From the NCBI RefSeq assembly GCF_900107155.1, contig NZ_FNOX01000018.1:25575-89574 (forward strand): a stretch of DNA of 64,000 nucleotides. Direction: 5' to 3'. The notes below the pieces were generated by a model that saw only the letters and a list, made by a program, of their open reading frames with translations, was not told the origin of the DNA and did not search any database. This DNA comes from Pseudomonas salomonii. GTDB taxonomy: Bacteria > Pseudomonadota > Gammaproteobacteria > Pseudomonadales > Pseudomonadaceae. Positions 54,005 to 62,016 of this stretch are shown piece by piece (the first letter of the stretch is position 1; each line of letters opens with the position of its first letter). The position numbers and the translations under genes are program-made.

Positions 54005-54236
54005 CGTCGCCCATATGGCGATCAGGTTTGGCGACCTGACGACAGAGTGCAAAAACAACCCGCGTCCATGCAGGTGTTTTTGCACCCGCAAAGCTGTGAA
54101 TGTTATGGCGGCTGTGCGCGGGAGACCTCCGGGTCTGCCGGTTACTCTGTTCCGGTTCGCCAACCTGCGTACAGCTGCCACCCATTCGTTTGGCGACGAA
54201 TGCGTGGTGGCTTAATCCACCAACAGAGTACTGAAA
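54005..54236 (+). ncRNA. Structured RNA leader of DUF3077, copy 1
   Basis: Four hairpins. H1 is 54022-54039 (CAGGT-TTGGCG-ACCTG). H2 is 54048-54084, a perfect 10-bp stem (TGCAAAAACA/TGTTTTTGCA). H3 is 54123-54136 (AGACC-TCCG-GGTCT, a UNCG tetraloop). H4 is 54177-54211 (GCCACC/GGTGGC around CATTCG/CGAATG). It aligns with copy 2, in which three stems have compensatory changes. It ends about 25 bases before the broken ORF. Exact ends are inferred. Confidence 0.7.
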
Positions 54237-54385
54237 ATGAACCAATACATGCCCCTAACGGGCCACGACTGCACCGTCCCCGCTCTGCGGTGCTTCAAGA
54301 CTTCGCCCAACTACTGGCTGTACCGCTGCGTGATGGGTGTGATTTGCTGGATGTCATCATTCGCAGGCTTAACAGCGCTGACTAA
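54237..54385 (+). pseudogene. DUF3077-family gene with 118-bp deletion
   Basis: Begins MNQYMPLTGHDCTVPAL exactly like the intact copy at 60205, then jumps to the sequence encoding LQDFAQLLAVPLRDGCDLLDVIIRRLNSAD. Bases equivalent to 60257-60374 are missing; 118 is not a multiple of three, so the C-terminal half is out of frame. Confidence 0.88.
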
Positions 54386-54437
54386 CCGGACGACGACGGG
54401 GGTGGGCTGCAAAGCCCCTTAATTTTCAACCGGCACG

Positions 54438-54474
54438 AAAAACCAATGCCCCGACATGTCGGGGCATTGGTTTT
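54438..54474. terminator. Terminator at RHS 3' end
   Basis: AACCAATGCCCCGAC-ATGTCGGGGCATTGGTT with flanking A- and T-runs; works on both strands, for rhs (minus) and the DUF3077 pseudogene (plus). Confidence 0.9.
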
Positions 54475-54519
54475 AACGGGTATAGACTGCGGTTTTAAAG
54501 CGCTGATATTGGCACTCAC

Positions 54520-57500
54520 TCAACGGAATCGAACCTTACTCCAATATTTGCCCCAACTGCCCCAAGGTAACCACGTGGCATCCCCGACAGCAGTATTGGC
54601 GAAGTCAGCGCTGCCCTCAGGAACGCCCAGATTTCCCAAAACACCCGTGGTAACAAACACGATTGTATTGGCGTCACCCAGGCCGAAGAGTCTTGTGGCA
54701 CCTTTGGCTTGCTCCAACACTGATCCTATTTTGCGAGGAATAGCTGGAATCAGACGCGAAGCCCCACGAGTAGCGAACTGGCCATATAGATTGCCATAGT
54801 CCTTGAACTGCCCCATTCGTCTCAGTGGGTTTATCAGACTGGGGGCCGCTTTAACCAAAACTCTGCTGGCAGTTGCAAGCCCTGTACGCCCCAGGAAACT
54901 CGCCAGCTTGAATACCTTGCCAGCGAGCGCCTTCGCTCCGCCTGCCGCGCCCGCCCCCAAGGATACCCATGCCAGAACATTGGACAACTCTGGATGGGTC
55001 TCGCTGAGGAGCACTGAAGCAACGCCTGCCCCTAATGAGATCACCGCGAGCCCAATCAATGCGGCATACAACGGTAATGCCAAGCCGCCACTCATGATGG
55101 CCACCATTACGCCGATGCCCCCCCAAAGTATGTTATTGATCAGCTGCCCAGCGCCTTTGAGACTCATAGGCCCCGGGAGACGGTCACCCCACTCGGCACG
55201 CAAGCGCGCACTCACCGAGAAGTGACCGCTGGGGTCGTGATGGTTGATGGGATCGTCTTCTGCGCAATAGGCATAGACGTTACGACCAGCTCTTCGGTCG
55301 AAGGGGCTTAAGTCGTCCATCGCGTTAAAACACATGGCGCTCGGGTCATAAAAACGGTAGCCCATGCCCAGCGCAAAATGGCCAGTTGAAGGGTCGCGAT
55401 GTTCGCCCTTAAAGCTCAGCATTGAGTCAGTATCTTGCGAAAAATGCTCGCCGTAAGCCGTATACGCGTGGTGCTGGCCGGTGCCCGCTGTTGAGTCGTA
55501 GGTATATATCACGGTGCCATTGGCATCGCAGAGTAAATACAGGGTTCTGTTCACACCGGACATCCTGGATCGTTGCACGATACAGGCGCTGCTTGCGGGA
55601 AGCAGCTCACGGGCGTCGCCGCTGCCGTCCAACTTATACTCACCCGTGACATTGTTGCCGTCATACATAAGCTGGGTCTTTTTGCCGTCGTGATCGCGGG
55701 TCATCAAACGATCAGTCGGGTCGTAGGTATAGCGGGTGCTCCCGGCTTTTATCAGTCGCCCTAGCCAATCATATTCATACTTTTTACCTGTCTGGTCCTG
55801 CGTCACGCGCCCGGCGGGGTCATAACTCAAACTGGCCGTCGATGTGTAGTCCACATGGCTATTGTCCACTTGAGTCAGACAAAACCCCTTCAGGCCATCG
55901 TAGGTATAGGTTGCGGTGTTCTCCCCATCACTGAACGTCGTGACGCAGGTGGTGACATTGCCCAGGGCATCATAAGTGAACACTTGTTTGGAGATGTCTT
56001 TGCCCTTAGGGTTCTTTGGGCACCATACGCCCGTCGTGAGGCAGGCCCCGAGTCGCCCGCCCGGGGTATAGATGTATTCGCGCCGACCCAATACGGTGTC
56101 ATATGTTTTTGATTCGGGTAATTTCGATGCGTTGTCGGCGTTTCCCTGCCTAAGTTCGACTGATTTCAATTTTCCATCGTTTTCAAAGGCACTGGCCACT
56201 TTAAAATCCACGTCTTTCGGGCCGTAAAAAATGCGACTGACTTCACCCAGGCTCCCATCGTAGGCGTAGTTCACCGTACACAGCACATCGTAGCTATCTT
56301 TTTTGTGAACGGACTCCTCCCTAAGTCGACCTTGGTCGTCTGTTAGGTGTTTTGTTAAAACGTCTGCTCCCGTAGTTGTGTAAGGCAACCCCTTTGGCGA
56401 GTCGTACTCGAATTCGGCTTTTAAATCCAAGGGGCTAGTAACGCTGAGCAGGCGCCCTTGCGGCGAATAATCAGACTTTATTGTTTTAGTCACACCAGGC
56501 TCAGCTTGTACGCTCTGCTCGGTGACACGCAGTGAGAGGTCATGGGAATAACTCAGCAGGTGCTCCCCTTCCGAGGCGGTTGAAATACCCTGAGTCCCAT
56601 AGGCGTAAGTAAATGTCTTCTCTTCGCCTGCATTAGCGGTTCGGGTCCTGGCCAGGCGATTGCCCAGCTCCTTGATATATTCGTGCTCAAGGATGCTGCC
56701 TTGCGCGGTCACCGTTTTTGCCGGCACCCCGCTGGCGCCTGTGTAAGTGAAGGTTTCGGTGCTGGCCCCGCGGGTGATGGAGGTGACGCGACCCCAACTG
56801 TCGAAGCTGCGTTTACCCAGGGTGTAGGTTTTATTGTCGAACTCGATGTCCACTTGCTCCGCTTCGGGCTGCAGCCAGTGTTTGGAGCGGGTATAGCGGT
56901 AGGTGTAGACCGTGGCCACATCCGTTGCCCCTTTGCCCTTTTCACTGTGGGTTTCGCGGAGCAAGCGGCCGAATGCATCGTAGCTGTACTCCACGGTAGT
57001 GATCCCGCGTTCGCCCTCGGTGTAGAGTGTTTTGACCTGCCGGACACGGTTGTACGTGGCGGTCTGGGTTTGGTAAACATGGCCCTGCTGGTTTTTCCAT
57101 TCGACCTTACGGATGGTCTTATTCGCGTTGTAGTGAGTGACGATGGCGTGTTTGTCAGTGTCTTTTCCGGCCCAATGCGTGCGCGTCAACGCTACGGGAT
57201 CGTAAACATCGAAGACTTTTCGGCCATCGCTGTACGTACGGCAGCGCACTTGGCCCCACTCGTCGTATTCCAACTCCTCCCATTCGCTGAGCTGATTATT
57301 GGTGTGCTTATGGTGGGTGGTACGCAGTTCCCGCCCCAGAGCGTCATAGCTTACGGCCTTGATGAGTATCTTGTTTCCCTGTTCAACCCGGTATTCACTG
57401 ACCAAGCGGCCTTGGCCATCGTACTGGCTCAGATGGGTGAGCCCCTCAGGGCCGGTGACCTGCACTTGCCCTGGCGCCGGGTAGGTATAAGTCGTCGTTT

Positions 57501-59403
57501 GCCTATAGGTCGGACTTTGTGCGCAGGTGGTTAACGTCGCCAACTTGCCGTAAGCGTCATAACCATAGTCGGTGCGGTTGCCATCGACGTCGACCTGGCG
57601 AATGAGGCGCCCACTGAGGGTACTGTGAGTCTCTGAAGAGGTGCGTTGGTTGCCCCGTTCATCGGTATCGGTAGTGGTGGTGGTCAGTTCGGTTTCATCA
57701 ACGCCGCCCAGCGTGTAATCGAAATAGCGTGCGGGTTCGCCAGTGAAGTGACCGGGCCTTACGGTCGCTTGGCTGATGCTTTTTGGGCGCCCGGTGCGAA
57801 AGTCTCGACCCTCGAAATAGCTGTTCTGTTGAATCACGTAGGCACCCTCCTTGGCATCATCGCCTGCGAAAGTAACGCGCAGAGTGCTCGTAAGTTTTGT
57901 TTCGCTCAGGCCTTCAATACTTCCATATTGATACAGGCTACACTGAGCTATATTCCACAGGTTGGACTGATCGCCATCGCATATCCCTACCGGGAACAAA
58001 TTACTGTCATAGATCGCATCGACGTTAACTCTGCTTGAGGGAAATATGCTTTTGAGAGCACTTTCTTCCAACAAAAGGGGATTAGGTATTTCTTTCCGCA
58101 GCCAAATGAATAGCGGATACCATAACGTTTCATTTAAGGGGAGAGTTTCATCGACATAACCTACTTCATGAGTCACTCCATCCTGTATAGTCCTGATGAG
58201 TCCGCCATCGTCATTTAAAAAGTTTTTAATAACTATTGAATTTTCTTTTGCTTCTTTTTTGTACGTGGTGGTAGCGATACTAGAGCCAAAACGGGTACCA
58301 AGACCAATCGGCTTCCCTTTTACATAATCATAAATTGTTGCGACCTCGCCCCCACCTTGCGTGACTGTTTCCGACTTAACATTGTGCTGTGCATCGTAAC
58401 GATAATGGGTTGAGCGAATAGCCGGGACACCTTCGCGTTTAATAGTCACGTAATTTTTCGAATTTTCTCCGTCGCGCATATACTCGTAGGTCGTGATAAC
58501 CGGGGTTCCCGTGCCAGTCGGCGTCAAGGTGTGACTGCTGACACAGGGCAATGCGGATAACTTTGGATTGTCCGGAAATTTCAGACCATTGTCTTTGTAC
58601 TCGACGCTTTCCGTAAGGCCATCAAAGTTGACAGTCTCGTTCAGCAGTCGACCACACACCGGATGGTCCAAGTAGTTGAAGGTGGTTTTGCTGCCATCTT
58701 CAAGACTCACGGATCGCAAGGCAAAATCATCGATGCTCAGGGTATAAGTGATTGTCTCCGGGCTACCCGGCCAAAAAGCGAAGTAGACCATTTCGGGCTT
58801 ATAATTAGAGCCCATCACAGCGGGAACGTAGACAACCTCGAGCAGCCTGCGACTTCGACCATCTTTAATACCGGTCAACTTAACTTGATAATAAGTTTTT
58901 CCACTTATAACGTGAGGTATTGTCGCCCACGTAAAATATACAAAGTTTTTACCATCCATGGTCAACGACTCAGGCATGTAAACCCCAGAATCACTCTGCA
59001 ACACCAGTACTTCTGTTCTGCCGTCCTTGCGCGCCACTGTAAGTTTGCCATCAGACCATGTTGCAGCAACCGCAGTGTTCTTCATATTCTTATTTTTTTT
59101 GAGTTCAATCGTTTCCCCAGAGTGTAGTGTCAATTTCTCATGGGCTGCTCGCCAGCTGCTCATCCGTGGGCACCAACCATCTCCTAAAGCTGCTTCATTG
59201 TTGATAGTGGGGGTATACAGGATATCGACTTTAACGGCTGGCCCGTTGCCGTCATTTCCGGTAACCGTGCACAGTGGAAGGTAAAGTTCAAACAGGCCAG
59301 TGCGGGGGTCCACTGCATTGCGCTCTTGCGTGGTGGCATTGAAGATCGGGTCTGTTTCACTATCGCTGGCGTCCGTGCCCATTACATTGTAAGGATTGTT
59401 CAT
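54520..59403 (-). CDS. RHS/YD-repeat polymorphic toxin-like protein
   Basis: 1627 aa; the ATG at 59403 sits 6 bases after AGGAG and is preferred to one two codons earlier. There is no signal peptide or PAAR domain. Many YD-repeat units (for example YGYDAYGKLATL, YDGQGRLVSEYR, YDALGRELRTTH) fill the middle. The RHS-associated core ends near residue 1394 (LSFKGEHRDPSTGHFALGMGYRFYDPSAMCFN ... NHHDPSGH, split here). The variable C-terminal tip of about 233 residues has two hydrophobic blocks (GGIGVMVAIMSGGLALPLYA, ALIGLAVISLGAGVASVLL). No recognised toxin fold and no downstream immunity gene. Delivery route unknown. Confidence 0.92.
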   Translation of the reverse strand: MNNPYNVMGTDASDSETDPIFNATTQERNAVDPRTGLFELYLPLCTVTGNDGNGPAVKVDILYTPTINNEAALGDGWCPRMSSWRAAHEKLTLHSGETIELKKNKNMKNTAVAATWSDGKLTVARKDGRTEVLVLQSDSGVYMPESLTMDGKNFVYFTWATIPHVISGKTYYQVKLTGIKDGRSRRLLEVVYVPAVMGSNYKPEMVYFAFWPGSPETITYTLSIDDFALRSVSLEDGSKTTFNYLDHPVCGRLLNETVNFDGLTESVEYKDNGLKFPDNPKLSALPCVSSHTLTPTGTGTPVITTYEYMRDGENSKNYVTIKREGVPAIRSTHYRYDAQHNVKSETVTQGGGEVATIYDYVKGKPIGLGTRFGSSIATTTYKKEAKENSIVIKNFLNDDGGLIRTIQDGVTHEVGYVDETLPLNETLWYPLFIWLRKEIPNPLLLEESALKSIFPSSRVNVDAIYDSNLFPVGICDGDQSNLWNIAQCSLYQYGSIEGLSETKLTSTLRVTFAGDDAKEGAYVIQQNSYFEGRDFRTGRPKSISQATVRPGHFTGEPARYFDYTLGGVDETELTTTTTDTDERGNQRTSSETHSTLSGRLIRQVDVDGNRTDYGYDAYGKLATLTTCAQSPTYRQTTTYTYPAPGQVQVTGPEGLTHLSQYDGQGRLVSEYRVEQGNKILIKAVSYDALGRELRTTHHKHTNNQLSEWEELEYDEWGQVRCRTYSDGRKVFDVYDPVALTRTHWAGKDTDKHAIVTHYNANKTIRKVEWKNQQGHVYQTQTATYNRVRQVKTLYTEGERGITTVEYSYDAFGRLLRETHSEKGKGATDVATVYTYRYTRSKHWLQPEAEQVDIEFDNKTYTLGKRSFDSWGRVTSITRGASTETFTYTGASGVPAKTVTAQGSILEHEYIKELGNRLARTRTANAGEEKTFTYAYGTQGISTASEGEHLLSYSHDLSLRVTEQSVQAEPGVTKTIKSDYSPQGRLLSVTSPLDLKAEFEYDSPKGLPYTTTGADVLTKHLTDDQGRLREESVHKKDSYDVLCTVNYAYDGSLGEVSRIFYGPKDVDFKVASAFENDGKLKSVELRQGNADNASKLPESKTYDTVLGRREYIYTPGGRLGACLTTGVWCPKNPKGKDISKQVFTYDALGNVTTCVTTFSDGENTATYTYDGLKGFCLTQVDNSHVDYTSTASLSYDPAGRVTQDQTGKKYEYDWLGRLIKAGSTRYTYDPTDRLMTRDHDGKKTQLMYDGNNVTGEYKLDGSGDARELLPASSACIVQRSRMSGVNRTLYLLCDANGTVIYTYDSTAGTGQHHAYTAYGEHFSQDTDSMLSFKGEHRDPSTGHFALGMGYRFYDPSAMCFNAMDDLSPFDRRAGRNVYAYCAEDDPINHHDPSGHFSVSARLRAEWGDRLPGPMSLKGAGQLINNILWGGIGVMVAIMSGGLALPLYAALIGLAVISLGAGVASVLLSETHPELSNVLAWVSLGAGAAGGAKALAGKVFKLASFLGRTGLATASRVLVKAAPSLINPLRRMGQFKDYGNLYGQFATRGASRLIPAIPRKIGSVLEQAKGATRLFGLGDANTIVFVTTGVLGNLGVPEGSADFANTAVGDATWLPWGSWGKYWSKVRFR

Positions 59404-59676
59404 ATTCATCTCCTATAAATATGTCAGCCTCTTTTTAAGAGGGTCTATTTCCACCTCGAATCTACACTGCCCCACATCACGAGATAACTGTCAGTTCTCA
59501 CAGGTAGTTTATATTTATTGGTTCTAACCAGGATGCTTTTACTTCCATCAACCTAACCGTCCACTTCATACAATGGGTTCGGCAATAAATTTCCTGCAGT
59601 AGGAAAATCGTTGGGCACGGTCGCGGAATACAGCGTAGGCAAAAGCACAAAAAAGGGGGCAGGCCCTGAGGGATCC
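59404..59676. other. RHS upstream region
   Basis: 273 bp presumably carrying the rhs promoter. Near its left end, on the plus strand at 59655-59675, lies AGGGGGCAGGCCCTGAGGGA, also found inverted near 61636-61656. Confidence 0.5.
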
Positions 59677-59939
59677 TGCTGAGCGAAAGATCAGATGATC
59701 CGAATGCACTCCCTCAAGGCGCCTTGCTGAACCACAGGCGCGAGCAATCGCACCGCAGGTGGTGGCGGGCGGGCGGGCGGGTTAAAGGCCCGGGCTTGAG
59801 GGAAATGGTTCCTTTTGCGGCAGGAAGCTTCCCCAAACTATTGGGGATTTGCCTGATATCCGTGAGCAGACGGCAGAATGCGTTGGAAATGGTGGGGTTG
59901 GGGATAGGCGAAAAGGGGTTGAGTCAGGGCGTTGGTGCC

Positions 59940-59969
59940 TTGCGTGGGTTTGGGTGGGGGGCTTATAGT
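59940..59969 (+). promoter_or_regulatory. Promoter-like sequence of leader 2
   Basis: TTGCGT, 18-base G-rich spacer, TATAGT; conserved in position with copy 1. Confidence 0.55.
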
Positions 59970-59975
59970 CCGGCC

Positions 59976-60204
59976 CATCGCCCAACAAGGGCGATCGGAT
60001 TTGGCGATCCGTTGACCGTATGCGAAAGCTTTCTGCTTGCTTGCAGGGGCTTCCGTACCCGCATCGCTGCTTTATGGCAGCTGTGCGCGGGAGACCTTCG
60101 GGTCTGCCGGAACTCGGTCCCGGTTCGCCAACCTGCGTACAGCTGTCACCCATTCGTTTGGCGACGAGAGGTGACAGCTTCACTCTACTGACCGAGGTTT
60201 CACC
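59976..60204 (+). ncRNA. Structured RNA leader of DUF3077, copy 2
   Basis: H1 is 59996-60011 (CGGAT-TTGGCG-ATCCG). H2 is 60021-60057 (TGCGAAAGC/GCTTCCGTA, one mismatch). H3 is 60092-60105 (AGACC-TTCG-GGTCT, a UUCG tetraloop). H4 is 60141-60179, a perfect 10-bp stem (AGCTGTCACC/GGTGACAGCT) over the same CATTCGTTTGGCGACGA loop as copy 1. Stem sequences differ from copy 1 while pairing is kept. It may be a cis-regulatory leader or an independent RNA. Confidence 0.75.
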
Positions 60205-60471
60205 ATGAACCAATACATGCCCCTAACGGGCCACGACTGCACCGTCCCTGCTCTGCTTATCGACACCAGCGCCCCCCTCGACGTGCTCCACGACGCCGCC
60301 GCGTACCGGATTCGCGCCGTCACCCAACTATTGGAAAACCTGGCCTTCCGCGAACAGCTCAGCAGCGATGCTGTGGTGCTTCAAGACTTCGCCCAACTAC
60401 TGGCTATACCGCTGCGCGATGGGTGTGATTTGCTGGATGTCATCATTCGCAGGCTTAACAGCGTCAACTGA
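60205..60471 (+). CDS. DUF3077-family small protein
   Basis: 88 aa: MNQYMPLTGHDCTVPALLID ... LQDFAQLLAIPLRDGCDLLDVIIRRLNSVN. GAGG 7 bases before the ATG. Resembles DUF3077 proteins, which occur in several copies per genome in Pseudomonas; function unknown. Mostly helical, cytosolic. The gene follows the structured leader by 25 bases and is convergent to the orphan immunity gene. Confidence 0.8.
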   Translation: MNQYMPLTGHDCTVPALLIDTSAPLDVLHDAAAYRIRAVTQLLENLAFREQLSSDAVVLQDFAQLLAIPLRDGCDLLDVIIRRLNSVN

Positions 60472-60854
60472 CCACGACAGAGCGGCTGACGAGTTGCCCT
60501 GTTAATGGTGAGGCAGTGAATAGGTGCGGGCCACGCTTGGGCAGTAAAAGTGGCCTGTCGCCTATGCAACTTTGGCGTGAAAAGGGCGGAAAAGGGACGG
60601 ATTTATTTAACTAACAAAGGACTCGGAGAATTAAATGAATCCTTCCCCTTCCTCTACTGATTGTTTCCCCGCAGTATAATATGCAACAGGATAACCGGCG
60701 GTAAAATCCTAGGACGGCGAGCCATATAAACCCCTAACTTGATAAGAGATTACAGCTTAGCTGTCGACCACTCGGAAAAAACATTTCAAAAATAAATCAT
60801 ATTTTTAAAGATCAACTCCGCCGAACTAGAAAAAGCAAAAGCCCGGTCTGCCCC
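60472..60854. other. AT-rich non-coding spacer with motif fragments
   Basis: 383 bp without an acceptable gene. It contains AAAAGGGACGGATTTATTT near 60590 and GGTCTGCCCCCTATTTCC near 60845, short sequences that recur as intergenic boundary motifs in this locus. Confidence 0.5.
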
Positions 60855-61412
60855 CTATTTCCTATTTATTTTTTTAGCTATCATCAGTGCTCGATCAATC
60901 ATATCGGAGGTAATGTAAGGCACAAATCCGAGCCTGTCGCCCTTCCCAAAGCTCTGTTTATATTCATCCAAACGTACCGTATCACCAGCCAGTGCTAGAG
61001 CCGCCAAATGGCGAACTGGCATTGCACCTTTAGCATCTGTTGGGAGCACTCTATAAGCTCTCAACCCCTCGTCAATACTCTGAGAGCGAGCCCAAGACAA
61101 CGCCTTCTCGGACAGTCTAATAACATCATCGCCAGAAAAAATAGACAATTTCTCCGGAGCTTCATTGCTGACTATGATCGGTGCATTACTACCGTCATTA
61201 CCCATTATAAAAGAAGCGGCCTCCGAGAATTCCTTTGAGGAAATGGAGGGCATAAGCGAAACCCGAAAATGGTCCGAGCGCTTACTAACCGATGGGATGA
61301 CCTGAAGTTTAGCCCCTCCGACGTCAGTGACGCAAAAATAATCACCAACTTCATCTTTGCTACAAGTCCATCCCTGCTCCTTCAAGATTGAAACCACATC
61401 TTTTTCTTTCAT
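60855..61412 (-). CDS. Putative immunity protein of orphan toxin tip
   Basis: 185 aa: MKEKDVVSILKEQGWTCSKD ... YITSDMIDRALMIAKKINRK. Soluble, no signal peptide, no recognised family. Its ATG overlaps the TAA of the toxin-tip fragment (TAATG), as expected for a toxin-immunity pair. More AT-rich than the core genes, consistent with transfer. The stop codon lies inside the boundary motif AGGAAATAGGGGGC. Confidence 0.7.
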   Translation of the reverse strand: MKEKDVVSILKEQGWTCSKDEVGDYFCVTDVGGAKLQVIPSVSKRSDHFRVSLMPSISSKEFSEAASFIMGNDGSNAPIIVSNEAPEKLSIFSGDDVIRLSEKALSWARSQSIDEGLRAYRVLPTDAKGAMPVRHLAALALAGDTVRLDEYKQSFGKGDRLGFVPYITSDMIDRALMIAKKINRK

Positions 61413-61654
61413 TACTTGGCACCCGGAAACTTCATAACTTCAATAGGAATGCCATTAGGATACCCTTGCTCCTTTAACAGCACACCCGGCTTCAGGCCAA
61501 AGCTTTCAGCCACTTTACCCCTAGGAATCGAACTCCCATCTTTAATTTGACGGAAAATTTCGGACTGACGAATACTTAGATCCGCACTACCTTCAATAAT
61601 TCCAACTTCTTGATTTTTCGTAAGAAGAATTGGGAATCCCTCAGGGCCTGCCCC
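61412..61654 (-). pseudogene. Orphan C-terminal toxin-tip fragment
   Basis: Open 80-codon frame with no start codon at its head, reading GAGPEGFPILLTKNQEVGII then EGSADLSIRQSEIFRQIKDG and ending PNGIPIEVMKFPGAK. It overlaps the immunity gene start by one base. It looks like the last part of a polymorphic toxin C-terminus (RHS type) displaced from its parent gene. The catalytic class is not recognised. Upstream an in-frame TAG lies in the boundary motif. Confidence 0.65.
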
Positions 61655-61703
61655 CTATTCTCACTATTTTCAGGATCTTATCCCTATTTTATCTTTTCTC
61701 TAC

Positions 61704-61973
61704 TCAACGGCAAATTAGATACAGCTTAGAGCGCAACTCATCAAATCTGTCATTCTCTGCCTTTAGAAGTTTACCATCGTGATAAAGCACAATATCGCTT
61801 AAGGAACCACTACCACCATACATCCTTAGTACCGCACTATATAAAACAGTCGCTTCAGACTCACTATAGCTACCGACTCGTCGCAGGCCTTCGGCCCAGT
61901 CTCGAATTCCCGCCATATCGAGCAGGGTAGCCATCTCCTCAAGAACCAGTACAGCACTCTCATAGTTATTCAT
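61704..61973 (-). CDS. Small orphan protein, possible immunity protein
   Basis: 89 aa: MNNYESAVLVLEEMATLLDM ... GGSGSLSDIVLYHDGKLLKA. GAGAGG 7 bases upstream of the ATG. Helical and soluble; resembles small proteins often found in RHS-type immunity arrays, but no named family is assigned. AT-rich. Its stop is about 50 bp before the toxin-tip fragment. Confidence 0.65.
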   Translation of the reverse strand: MNNYESAVLVLEEMATLLDMAGIRDWAEGLRRVGSYSESEATVLYSAVLRMYGGSGSLSDIVLYHDGKLLKAENDRFDELRSKLYLICR

Positions 61974-62016
61974 TTTACGGCCTCTCGTCCAAAACCTTTA
62001 CTCCTTCAATCGCCCC

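Larger units (their letters stand above)
53622..54390. repeat. Direct repeat 1 flanking the RHS gene
   Basis: About 770 bp homologous to 59677-60474 in the same orientation. Shared blocks include ATCAGATGATCCGAATGCAC, GGGAAATGGTTCCTTTTGCG, GGCGTTGGTGCCTTGCGTGG and the DUF3077 leader and gene. This copy has a unique stretch near 53720-53810 and a 118-bp deletion in the gene. Confidence 0.9.
59677..60474. repeat. Direct repeat 2 flanking the RHS gene
   Basis: Homologous to 53622-54390 in the same orientation. Includes the promoter-like sequence, structured leader and an intact DUF3077-type gene. Confidence 0.9.

Noticed and set aside
54446..54799. 117-codon plus-strand frame inside the RHS 3' end
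   Set aside because: Antisense to rhs and Pro/Thr-rich; no ribosome site or family match, so not an immunity gene.
59782..60213. Long minus-strand frames across the DUF3077 leaders (also 53865-54245)
   Set aside because: They are Pro/Arg-rich, run antisense to the structured leaders, and their reading is interrupted or shifted between the two copies; better explained as shadows of RNA sequence.
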